NCBI GenBank assembly: GCA_001898785.1
Contig: MKVE01000035.1
Coordinates: forward strand, 1 to 37,975
Direction: 5' to 3'
Source of the DNA: Chryseobacterium sp. 36-9
Lineage (GTDB): Bacteria; Bacteroidota; Bacteroidia; Flavobacteriales; Weeksellaceae
Length of the DNA stretch: 37,975 bases
The notes beneath the pieces were generated by a model. That model saw only the letters and a list, made by a program, of their open reading frames with translations. It ran no database searches and was not told where the DNA came from. How positions within the stretch are numbered: position 1 is the first letter of the stretch; each line of letters starts with the position of its first letter. A program made the position numbers and the translations under genes. Positions 24,560 to 32,310 of this stretch are shown here, in pieces.

Positions 24560-25170
24560 TAGCCGGCTTCGTTATAAGCAATCCTGTTGGTAATAGATCT
24601 TCCCAAAGAGATTTCATCCGCATACTCCAGCTCATCGCCAACTGCAATCCCTCTGGCAATACTTGAAAACATCACCTGAGAACCCTTAAATTTTTTATAA
24701 ATATAATAAGCTGTTGTATCGCCTTCCATAGTTGCACTAAGCGCAAAAATCAATTCCTTTACAACACCTCCGTTCAGTTTTTTTTCCACGCTTCCTATTC
24801 TTAGCTGGCTTGGGCCAATCCCTTCCATTGGAGAAATCTTACCACCTAAAACCAGATATTTCCCTTTGTATTTCCCCGTATTTTCTATCGCCATAACATC
24901 TCTTACATCTTCTACAACGCAAAGTAATTCATCGTTTCTTTTTTCGTCGCTACAAATATCACAAATATCAGAATCTGAAAAATTGTGGCATTCCTTACAA
25001 TATTTGATATCTGTGACCAAGTTTTGTATTGATGCTCCCAAAGAAATCCCTTGTGAAGCTGGCTGACGAAGCAAATGCAACGCCAGACGAAGCGCAGATT
25101 TTTTCCCGATTCCGGGCAAACCTGCAATTTCTTCAACGGCTTTTGATAAAACTTTGCTTGGATAGTCCAT
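24559..25170 (-). CDS. recR: recombination mediator RecR
   Basis: This 203-residue protein works with RecO (and RecF) to load RecA onto gapped DNA. The N-terminal helix-hairpin-helix has GLPGIGKKSALRLALHLL (about 18-34). A zinc finger holds Cys58, Cys61, Cys70 and Cys73 (CKECHNFSDSDICDIC), and a Toprim domain (about 80-175) starts at LCVVEDVRDVMAIE and includes YLVLGGKISPMEGIGP. Length is normal. It follows folA by 43 bases and is coupled to the glycosyltransferase gene. Confidence 0.98.
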   Translation of the reverse strand: MDYPSKVLSKAVEEIAGLPGIGKKSALRLALHLLRQPASQGISLGASIQNLVTDIKYCKECHNFSDSDICDICSDEKRNDELLCVVEDVRDVMAIENTGKYKGKYLVLGGKISPMEGIGPSQLRIGSVEKKLNGGVVKELIFALSATMEGDTTAYYIYKKFKGSQVMFSSIARGIAVGDELEYADEISLGRSITNRIAYNEAG

Positions 25171-25180
25171 TATAAGAAAA

Positions 25181-25203
25181 CAGATTCAAAACAGAAGAAT
25201 CTG
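25181..25203 (-). other. hairpin between folA and recR
   Basis: The 7-bp stem CAGATTC / GAATCTG (25181-25187 with 25197-25203) with a 9-base loop is followed by TTTTCTT on the minus strand, 10 bases before the recR ATG. It could be a weak terminator or attenuator. The role is inferred. Confidence 0.4.
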
Positions 25204-25213
25204 AATAGGAAAT

Positions 25214-25708
25214 TTAGTCTTTATTAATTCTTTTATAAGTCTGAAAACAGAAATCATGATCATTCTTATCGTCTTTGGAATGGCATTCTTCATCCGTTTT
25301 CTGCCAAGTTTCCGGGTCGATCTGTGGAAAAAAAGTATCGCCTTCAAAATCTCCGTTAACCCTGGTAATTTCCAATCGGTCCGCAAGCTCTATGGTTTGC
25401 CCGTAAATATCTCCGCCTCCTATTATAAAAATATCTTCATCAATTTTTTTAGCAAATTTGATGGCCTCTTTCAATGTGGATACAATTAAGATATTTTCCT
25501 CAAACCAGTTTTCTTTTCTGCTGACAACAATATTCGTACGGTTTGGCAACGCTTTGCCAATGCTTTCATAGGTTTTCCTTCCCATCACAACAGGGTGATG
25601 TTCTGTAAGAGTTTTGAAACGTTTGAGATCTTTTGAAAGATGCCAAATAAGCCGGTTATCTTTCCCCAAAGCATTATTATTTCCTATTGCTGCAATTATC
25701 GTAATCAT
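25214..25708 (-). CDS. folA: dihydrofolate reductase
   Basis: This 164-residue enzyme reduces dihydrofolate to tetrahydrofolate with NADPH. Key segments are IAAIGNNNALGKDNRLIWHLSKD with the substrate-loop Trp and the catalytic Asp in position 27, MGRKTYESIGKALPNRTNIV (43-62), and FIIGGGDIYGQTIELADRLE for the cofactor. The C-terminus is short, as in chromosomal enzymes. A TAGATTTG -7-like box at 25716-25723 would give a transcript with almost no leader, but no matching -33 box is visible. It is the first gene of folA-recR-glycosyltransferase and is divergent from the glutaminyl cyclase gene. Confidence 0.97.
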   Translation of the reverse strand: MITIIAAIGNNNALGKDNRLIWHLSKDLKRFKTLTEHHPVVMGRKTYESIGKALPNRTNIVVSRKENWFEENILIVSTLKEAIKFAKKIDEDIFIIGGGDIYGQTIELADRLEITRVNGDFEGDTFFPQIDPETWQKTDEECHSKDDKNDHDFCFQTYKRINKD

Positions 25709-25779
25709 ATCTCTACAAATCTAAGATTTTTATGCTTAAATTAAGAAATATTTATGAATTTTTAGTTTTTATATTTTCG

Positions 25780-25787
25780 TATTTTTG
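25780..25787 (+). promoter_or_regulatory. -7 promoter box for the glutaminyl cyclase gene
   Basis: TATTTTTG on the plus strand matches TAnnTTTG and lies about 60 bases before the ATG at 25848. A clear TTTG at -33 is not seen. Confidence 0.45.
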
Positions 25788-25847
25788 AACATTCCTATTT
25801 ACTAATAATTTTATTCCTTAAATAAGAATAGATAATATCATACATTA

Positions 25848-26870
25848 ATGAAAAAAATTTTCTTAGCATCTTCTCTTGCTCTTTTGGTATTGGCAAGCTG
25901 CAACAAAGACAAAGAAATCCTTAATACCCTGAATGATTATAACATCAATCAGCAAAATAAAGGTTATCATTTTGGAGATAAGCTAAAACTACCTCAGGAC
26001 GTTTTGGATTATGCCGAAGCCGTTACCATTACTTATAATGATAAGGAAACCAGCAATCTGACAATAGACCCAAACATTTTTTCATTGGGTGAAAATGATG
26101 TGACATTCAACATCAAGACAAAAGGTGGTGAAGTTCTAACTCAGGATGCAACCATTAATGTTTTTGCCAAAGTAAAACCCCGAGAGATCTCATACGAAGT
26201 TGTCAATCAATATCCACATGATCCTAAGAATTTTGTCCAGGGTTTTCAACTGGATGGAAATACAATTTATGAATCCGATGGACAACATGGTGAATCCAGA
26301 ATCCTTAAATATAATCTAGGCTCTACAACACCCATTGCAAGTACATCTCAACCCCAGGAAATTTTTTCTGAAGGAAGCGCGATTGTTGGTGATAAAATAT
26401 ACCAATTAACCTGGCAAAACAAGAAAGGATTTATTTACGATAAAAGTTCTTTAAAGCTATTAAGCGAATTTGCTTATACTGCTGAAATTGCAGAAGGCTG
26501 GGGACTAACTTATGACGGAACAAACCTGATCTTATCCGACGGAACAAAAAACATATACTTCCTGGATCCTGCAAATCCTTCCAAGGTTGTAAGAACAATT
26601 GCTGTTGCGAGCAATACAACAGGTTATGATCAGCTGAATGAGCTGGAATATCACAATGGCGCTATCTATGCGAATGTCTGGCAGAAACCAATTATCCTTA
26701 AAATCAATCCTGTTAATGGAGAAGTAACAGGAATTTTGGACTTAACCAATATTGCAAAACAAAATACAACAGGAAACGATGATGTCCTGAATGGCATAGC
26801 CTTCAAAGGTGAAAATATGTTAATAACCGGTAAAAACTGGAGTAGAATCTATGAATTAATTATTAAGTAA
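25848..26870 (+). CDS. lipoprotein glutaminyl-peptide cyclotransferase
   Basis: This 340-residue protein has lipoprotein signal MKKIFLASSLALLVLASC (Cys18). Residues about 110-340 match the plant-type glutaminyl cyclase family, a five-bladed propeller: YPHDPKNFVQGFQLDGNTIY, ESDGQHGESRI, EGWGLTYDGTNLILSDG, NELEYHNGAIYANVWQ, and LNGIAF near the C-terminus. The conserved Glu after L-N-E-L and the Asp/Ser positions are present. It converts N-terminal Gln or Glu of secreted proteins to pyroglutamate in the periplasm. The extra N-terminal domain (about 20-108) looks beta-rich. A perfect palindromic terminator follows. Confidence 0.92.
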   Translation: MKKIFLASSLALLVLASCNKDKEILNTLNDYNINQQNKGYHFGDKLKLPQDVLDYAEAVTITYNDKETSNLTIDPNIFSLGENDVTFNIKTKGGEVLTQDATINVFAKVKPREISYEVVNQYPHDPKNFVQGFQLDGNTIYESDGQHGESRILKYNLGSTTPIASTSQPQEIFSEGSAIVGDKIYQLTWQNKKGFIYDKSSLKLLSEFAYTAEIAEGWGLTYDGTNLILSDGTKNIYFLDPANPSKVVRTIAVASNTTGYDQLNELEYHNGAIYANVWQKPIILKINPVNGEVTGILDLTNIAKQNTTGNDDVLNGIAFKGENMLITGKNWSRIYELIIK

Positions 26871-26880
26871 TTCCACAAAA

Positions 26881-26919
26881 AATAATAAAAGCTTCAAAAA
26901 TTTTGAAGCTTTTATTATT
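26881..26919. terminator. bidirectional palindromic terminator
   Basis: A perfect 19-bp inverted repeat (26881-26899 with 26901-26919) lies between the convergent glutaminyl cyclase gene and the small lipoprotein gene. The arms contain A/T runs and a GAAGCTT core. It serves both genes. Confidence 0.85.
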
Positions 26920-26923
26920 TTGA

Positions 26924-27367
26924 CTATTGTTGAGGATTCTCAAAATTCTTCACAATAGAATGTTTTATACTCAGTTCAGTATTTTGATAAAGTGTTTTGT
27001 TCGCTTTATAAAAACTATTACAAACCTGAGATTTCATTTCATATTCGCCCTGCTCTACAACAATACTTTCTGTTTTCTTTGCACCAACTGGCAAAATGTA
27101 ATGGTTATTTCCAGAGATGTCCATAGTAAAATCACAGTCTGACTCGTTACTGATAATCAAAACCATGCTTTTGTTAGAAGCATCGGTATTGAATAACTGA
27201 TTAAGCAGCGAAACGGCCTTTTCCTCGAGAGTTAACTTAGCCTTGATCTGATCGGATTCAAGTATTACATTAGAATTCTTTCCGATGAATATTGGCGATA
27301 TCACATTATTTGTAGCACAGCTTGTTAAAAGACAACAACCTAATAAAAGTAAAAATAATTTATTCAT
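26924..27367 (-). CDS. DUF6759-like small lipoprotein
   Basis: This 147-residue lipoprotein has signal MNKLFLLLLGCCLLTSC (Cys17). The region from about 50 to 135 (AVSLLNQLFNTDASNK, MVLIISNESDCDFTMDIS, YILPVGAKKTESIVVEQGEY) can be aligned with the C-terminal half of the secreted protein at 35829-36392, so the two are paralogs. The fold looks like a small beta sandwich. Function is unknown. Its start overlaps the end of trmB by 8 bases, so it is translated from the same message. The family label DUF6759 is from memory and is moderately certain. Confidence 0.78.
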   Translation of the reverse strand: MNKLFLLLLGCCLLTSCATNNVISPIFIGKNSNVILESDQIKAKLTLEEKAVSLLNQLFNTDASNKSMVLIISNESDCDFTMDISGNNHYILPVGAKKTESIVVEQGEYEMKSQVCNSFYKANKTLYQNTELSIKHSIVKNFENPQQ

Positions 27368-28040
27368 CCTTCAGCCTGAATTTGATATACGTAATTGTTT
27401 TTCCCTTGGAAGAGAACAAGTCTTCATAGTAAGTTCTGATGGCTTTCAGCAAAGGCGTATCAGGCTGATATTCTTCCGCGCCATAAATATCATGATGAGA
27501 AGTAAGAATCTGGTGGCCAAGACCTTGTAATATTCCTAAAGTGTAGCCGTGCAAAAACTCGGAGTCGGTTTTGAGATGGATTATTCCATCCTTTTTGAGA
27601 ATGTGTTTGTATTTGTCTAGAAATTCCGGATTGGTAAGCCTATGCTTTGTTCTTCTGTATTTGATCTGAGGATCCGGAAAAGTGATCCAGATTTCGGAAA
27701 CTTCGTTTTCAGCGAACAGGCTTTCTAGCAGTTCTATCTGAGTCCTTACAAAAGCAACATTTTTCAGCCTGTAATGAATTGCTTCTTTGGCGCCAAACCA
27801 GAATCTTGCACCTTTGATATCTATCCCGATAAAATTTTTCTGTGGGAAAGCTTTTGCCAAACCAACGGAATATTCTCCTTTTCCGCAGCCTAGTTCTAAA
27901 ACAATTGGATTATCATTTCCAAAAAACTCAGCCCATTTTCCTTTATGCTTGAAATCATTGATTGCCTCTTCCCGAGTGGGTTGAATTACGTTAGGTAACT
28001 TTTTATTTTCCTCGAATCTGGCAATTTTATTTTTCCCCAT
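27360..28040 (-). CDS. trmB: tRNA (guanine-N7)-methyltransferase
   Basis: This 226-residue class I methyltransferase modifies G46 of tRNA. The S-adenosylmethionine motif is VLELGCGKGEYSVGLA (about 48-63). GIDIKGARFWFGAKEA follows, then the TrmB hallmark WITFPDPQIKYRRTKHRL (about 117-134) with the catalytic Asp, and the late motif HLKTDSEFLHGYT. It is cytoplasmic, with no signal. The gene overlaps the following lipoprotein gene by 8 bases. Confidence 0.97.
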   Translation of the reverse strand: MGKNKIARFEENKKLPNVIQPTREEAINDFKHKGKWAEFFGNDNPIVLELGCGKGEYSVGLAKAFPQKNFIGIDIKGARFWFGAKEAIHYRLKNVAFVRTQIELLESLFAENEVSEIWITFPDPQIKYRRTKHRLTNPEFLDKYKHILKKDGIIHLKTDSEFLHGYTLGILQGLGHQILTSHHDIYGAEEYQPDTPLLKAIRTYYEDLFSSKGKTITYIKFRLKDE

Positions 28041-28142
28041 TATTTTAAATTTCTACACGTATAAAAAACGTTATAAAAATAAACATTTCCAGATAATTTC
28101 AAAAAAATATTTAATAATATTTGAATTTTTTACAAAAAAACA

Positions 28143-28946
28143 TTATTCTTTTTTGATATTGTCTGTAATCTGCATCAAATGAGAGTTTTGGAGTCTTTTG
28201 AGATAAATCGGAAGATACTTTTCTATATAAACTTTGGTCGCTTCATAATTATTCGACTCCAAAAATATCGAAATGTTATCCGAACTGTAAATAAACTGTA
28301 AGAAGTTAGGAATCAATTCCTTTGGCACTTTGAGCTTTATGAAATAATCATCTCCAAAATAATCCTGAAGATTTTTTATGCCCTGACTCATTTTTTCATA
28401 TTTATAATAGCGCTCTTTCTTTTTCTTTTCTCCGGAAATGAGATCAAAAATACTGTCAATGCTAAAACTAAGACCCTGATTGAATGACAAAACAGGAAGC
28501 TCGGGAGAAGTTCCATCACCTTTCGGTTCGGGCAAACCAATCATTTTTCTAAGCTCAAAAGCTTTCTCGGAAGACTTAAGCATAGATACATCCTTTCGCA
28601 GATTACCTGTCGGTCGGAAGGAACTTATGATCACTTCCTGGATCTCGTAATAAGCAATCTGGAGTTCGACAAAATTTTTGCTGAGATTGAGCATCTGCTC
28701 TGTTACAGTGATATCTTTTCTTTCTGTTGCAATAGATGTAAACCTTATAATATCTCCTTCTTTTGCCTGTATTCTAAACTCTCCGTTATAATTGGCCAGA
28801 ACACTTTTATGTGCATTAAGATTGGTAACATACATCTGATTAAGATAAAGACTTGACTTATCTCTGATGTAAATCTCACCGTTAAAGAATTGCCCGTAAA
28901 CGGATGCCAGGCAAAAAAGCAAAGCAATAGTAAAAATCTTCCTCAT
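28143..28946 (-). CDS. secreted protein with carboxypeptidase-regulatory-like domain
   Basis: This 267-residue protein has signal MRKIFTIALLFCLASVYG cleaved before Gln19. The first 80 mature residues (FNGEIYIRDKSSLYL, ANYNGEFRIQAKEGDIIRFTSIATER) follow the carboxypeptidase-regulatory / plug-like beta-sandwich of Bacteroidota. The remaining 150 residues are mixed helix with charged segments (SGEKKKKERYYKYEKM). I do not recognise a catalytic motif. Similar proteins are common in Flavobacteriia as hypothetical proteins. A TAAATTTG -7 box at 28957-28964 lies just upstream of the start. It stands alone between trmB and the T9SS genes. Confidence 0.78.
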   Translation of the reverse strand: MRKIFTIALLFCLASVYGQFFNGEIYIRDKSSLYLNQMYVTNLNAHKSVLANYNGEFRIQAKEGDIIRFTSIATERKDITVTEQMLNLSKNFVELQIAYYEIQEVIISSFRPTGNLRKDVSMLKSSEKAFELRKMIGLPEPKGDGTSPELPVLSFNQGLSFSIDSIFDLISGEKKKKERYYKYEKMSQGIKNLQDYFGDDYFIKLKVPKELIPNFLQFIYSSDNISIFLESNNYEATKVYIEKYLPIYLKRLQNSHLMQITDNIKKE

Positions 28947-28956
28947 AATAATTGGG

Positions 28957-28964
28957 CAAATTTA
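28957..28964 (-). promoter_or_regulatory. -7 promoter box for the secreted protein gene
   Basis: TAAATTTG on the minus strand matches TAnnTTTG, only 10 bases from the ATG, giving a very short or absent leader. No -33 TTTG at the expected spacing was seen. Confidence 0.4.
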
Positions 28965-28990
28965 TAGAGAATTAGAACTAATAGCATTAC

Positions 28991-29038
28991 AAAAAAAAAC
29001 CGATAAGGTTAAAATTTTATTAAACTTTATCGGCTTTT
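28991..29038 (-). terminator. terminator of the IgGFc-type T9SS gene
   Basis: The 11-bp stem CCGATAAGGTT / AACTTTATCGG with one wobble position (29000-29010 with 29023-29033) has a 12-base loop and is followed by T residues on the minus strand. It lies past the stop at 29096. The other side is T-rich too, so it could work in both directions. Confidence 0.8.
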
Positions 29039-29095
29039 TGTTAAGTAATTAGAATTAAAATCTTTTTTATAAAATAATTGTTAAAATATCATACT

Positions 29096-32000
29096 TTAAT
29101 CAGAATTCCTGTTCTTCAGAAGGATCCAACCAATATATTTTACAGGTGGTGATTTTTCAAAATCTTTCCATTCCATAATGTACCAATAGCTGGAAGTTGG
29201 TAATACTTTACCTCCTAGTTTTCCATCCCAGGTATAATTATTATTTGAATCCCCTTCAAAAAGTTTTTTGCTCAGTCTATCAAAAATCTGGAATTTCACA
29301 TCGATTTTATACTTAAGGAGCGACATGTCCAAAACATCATTGACTCCATCTCCGTTAGGTGTTATCAGGTTATAAATTTCTATTACCGAAAATTCCTCTT
29401 CCACTGGCACACAATTATCAGCAGAAATAACATAAACCTTGTGAAAACCCGATGAAACATTATTAAAAACATTAGAATCCTGATAATTACCATTATCTAA
29501 CGCATATCGGTATGGCGGAACTCCTCCTTCTACATTGACTTTTACATTATTTCCATTGATTTCTATGCTTTTGATTTCAGGAAGTTCAGCTGCCTTAATC
29601 TCAACATTTTGTTTATATAGACATCCATTAGGAGCGGTAAGAAGAACATAATACTTTCCAATATCCAGATTATTAATCTCTTGACTCAAACCTATTGGAG
29701 AATCAGCAGCATTAAACCATTCATATTTATCAAAACCCGGCCCTGCATTCAGACTTGTTATTGTGTTAGGGCAAATTATTTTATCATTTAAAACAGTTGA
29801 TTTTGAAGGAATTTTAATATTAATTATCAACTCGACAACAGAATAGCAACCGGAAGTGTTAAAAAACCTCACATATAAAGTCTGTTGCTTGTTAATGCGT
29901 ATTTCCGAAATATCATTAGCGGCATTAGCTTGTGCATCATTTATTTTAGTATAAAATTTAGCTGTTACGGTTGTGTCTGGAGTAAATAATGTTTTATAAT
30001 TGTTTAAGTTTTGTATCAGTTTTTCTTTATCAAAATCATCATCACATTCTTCTACAGTGACACTTGGTTTAATTGCAGGATAAAATTTAGATTTTAACTC
30101 TATTTTCTGAATGGCAAAACAGTTTTTCACATTACTGATCCGAACATAAACAAAAGTATCGGCAGAACGATATGCTGTGTAATTTTTAATTTCATCACTA
30201 GCAATTTCAAAAAGTGCTCCGTTAGAAGTCTTATAATAAGTTTTTTTTGCGGTAGTATCAGCTGTAACATTCGCCTTGCTCAGATTATAATCTGCAATCC
30301 CGTTGGAAGTACATTCTTGCAGAATATCATCATGAGAAACAACTTGAGTTATCCGAACTGTTGCCTGCCCAACTTCACAGTCAGGAATAGATCCGATGCC
30401 ACAATATGAATATTTAAAAGTATCAATTCCTGAAGTGCCTGGATTAGCAGTATATATTATTTCACCATTGGCTTGGGTAGTCGCAATTCCATTCGACGGT
30501 GGTGTATCTATTTTTACAGATGCCGGGTTATATGTTTGTGCACTCAAACTAAACTTAGGCTTAATAGTAACTGTTGAACAACCTTCATAATTTGAATTTG
30601 TATAAGTTGTACAGTTATAAAATTTAAATTCATCAGTTTTAACTTCTAAACATGATCCTTGCCGGATACGAACTCTATAGATACCTGCCTGTTGAGGATA
30701 GTAATAAAACTCTTTATTAGAAGGGTATTGACTTGTTACAGGTGCATTAATAAAATTACCGGCACTATTTTTTATCTCCCATTGATAAAAATCAAAACCT
30801 TCGGTTACTGCCAGCTTCACTCCAGGCAAACACTCTCCTTCTACTTTCAAGATTACAGGAGTTGAAGAGAATCCTGCAAAATATCCTCCATAGCCAAATG
30901 CTTTATTCCCACTAGCAATACCTGCAGTTACGGCTTTGGTTGATTTGACAGTAATGTTTCCTGTAACATTGGGGATAGAATAAGTAACCCATTCTTGATT
31001 TGCAGTAATTGTTGAGATATCGTATGGCCCATACTGAGAATCGGGAGTTTCACCGTTAACCGTTACATTGGCTCCTTTTTCGGTAATAATATTTAATTTA
31101 GTGTAAAATTCCGGATTATGTGGTTGGTCAGATAGATAATTGATATAACTAATTTCATCAATTTTGCGAGGAAGATAACAGTTAAGTGGCGGGATATAAT
31201 TCATACCGCCTGTTGCTAGCGGACTGTCTCCAGCCTCAACACCACCAAGCAGTTGATATACATATACATTTTTATTCGTTTTTATATGTAGGTTATAATG
31301 CTCATTACCTCTATCAATATAATTTGTTTCCTCTACACGATAATAATCTCCCTCATTAGCCAAGGTTTTAATTGGCGTCGTGGCATCATTTAAATAAATA
31401 GATGTATTTTTTTGTGTAGCGACCACAATAGCCCCTTCCATATTATTTCCAATTTTTCCATAACCTTTTACTATCACAAACTCGTCTCCCAGCTTGTTGA
31501 CAGGAACAGACTGATCCATTAGAATATCAGATCCAGCAGCCGTATTAGAAGCATATTGTCCATTGAAGTTACCATTGGTTATTGAAATAGGTTTATCGGA
31601 AGTAATTTTGGCACCTATAAACCCATCCGAATTATCAAGAGCATCAACAGTTCTTACATCCGCTATATAAGATTGTCCTTTATCCAGATTGAAGGTAATA
31701 CTTGAAGGAATACCCAGTGCCCAAAAAAATATAGGTTTTTTAAAATCGCTAATTGTAACTTTTGTATTATCTTCAGTAGCAAGAACACTCACGGATGCTC
31801 CAAAGAAAAGACTTGTTTGTGCATTTGGAGCCATTACTGTGTAAAACTGAGTCCCAATACCAGAAGTTCCTTTGGAAGTAATAATCTCAGAATGATTTGT
31901 CACACCAAAACGAAGATTTGCAAAACATGGTCTATCACTTTTCACATATAGACCTCTTGTACCAACGATAAAAACATCATCAGGATTTGATGTTATAATG

Positions 32001-32251
32001 TAATCCCGCGGAATATCTATAACTTTAGGAGATCCTTTACTAATTGTTACCTGATCAATTAAAGTATTATTATTATAAATTAAAACATTGAAAGGTGTGA
32101 CTTCGTTCGTAGAAAGATGAAGAAATTGCTCAAAACCGTTATTGTTACTTTGACCATCAAACATCGGAGCAAACCAATGTTCTCTATCCAGTTGCGCTAA
32201 AATTTTTGCAAAAAAAATAAAAATAAAAACAAAAAGTAAAATTTTCTTCAT
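29096..32251 (-). CDS. T9SS type B cargo protein with IgGFc-binding-like N-terminal domain
   Basis: The start was set at ATG 32251 (MKKILLFVF), leaving off 5 upstream codons. The 1051-residue product has signal to ILA before Gln21. Residues about 25-460 resemble the IgGFc-binding family (REHWFAPMFDGQSNNNGFEQF, SDRPCFANLRFG, EGAIVVATQKNTSIYL, YVYQLLGGVEAGDSPLATGG). Ig-like/PKD-like modules follow, with FDFYQWEIKNSAGNF and PASVKIDTPPSNGIATTQ. A segment VEECDDDFD is shared with the next gene. The last 85 residues are the gliding motility-associated, T9SS type B sorting domain: LITPNGDGVNDVLD, IFDRLSKKLFEG, YTWDGKLGGKVLP, SSYWYIMEWKDF. It would be exported and attached at the cell surface. Confidence 0.93.
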   Translation of the reverse strand: MKKILLFVFIFIFFAKILAQLDREHWFAPMFDGQSNNNGFEQFLHLSTNEVTPFNVLIYNNNTLIDQVTISKGSPKVIDIPRDYIITSNPDDVFIVGTRGLYVKSDRPCFANLRFGVTNHSEIITSKGTSGIGTQFYTVMAPNAQTSLFFGASVSVLATEDNTKVTISDFKKPIFFWALGIPSSITFNLDKGQSYIADVRTVDALDNSDGFIGAKITSDKPISITNGNFNGQYASNTAAGSDILMDQSVPVNKLGDEFVIVKGYGKIGNNMEGAIVVATQKNTSIYLNDATTPIKTLANEGDYYRVEETNYIDRGNEHYNLHIKTNKNVYVYQLLGGVEAGDSPLATGGMNYIPPLNCYLPRKIDEISYINYLSDQPHNPEFYTKLNIITEKGANVTVNGETPDSQYGPYDISTITANQEWVTYSIPNVTGNITVKSTKAVTAGIASGNKAFGYGGYFAGFSSTPVILKVEGECLPGVKLAVTEGFDFYQWEIKNSAGNFINAPVTSQYPSNKEFYYYPQQAGIYRVRIRQGSCLEVKTDEFKFYNCTTYTNSNYEGCSTVTIKPKFSLSAQTYNPASVKIDTPPSNGIATTQANGEIIYTANPGTSGIDTFKYSYCGIGSIPDCEVGQATVRITQVVSHDDILQECTSNGIADYNLSKANVTADTTAKKTYYKTSNGALFEIASDEIKNYTAYRSADTFVYVRISNVKNCFAIQKIELKSKFYPAIKPSVTVEECDDDFDKEKLIQNLNNYKTLFTPDTTVTAKFYTKINDAQANAANDISEIRINKQQTLYVRFFNTSGCYSVVELIINIKIPSKSTVLNDKIICPNTITSLNAGPGFDKYEWFNAADSPIGLSQEINNLDIGKYYVLLTAPNGCLYKQNVEIKAAELPEIKSIEINGNNVKVNVEGGVPPYRYALDNGNYQDSNVFNNVSSGFHKVYVISADNCVPVEEEFSVIEIYNLITPNGDGVNDVLDMSLLKYKIDVKFQIFDRLSKKLFEGDSNNNYTWDGKLGGKVLPTSSYWYIMEWKDFEKSPPVKYIGWILLKNRNSD

Positions 32252-32273
32252 TGTAATAGCCTTCAATATATTA

Positions 32274-32281
32274 CAAATGTA
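32274..32281 (-). promoter_or_regulatory. -7 promoter box between the two T9SS genes
   Basis: TACATTTG on the minus strand fits TAnnTTTG and lies 22 bases before the ATG at 32251. It suggests the second T9SS gene can be transcribed on its own. A -33 box was not seen. Confidence 0.4.
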
Positions 32282-32310
32282 GAAAAAAGGATTTTATTGT
32301 ATGATATTAT

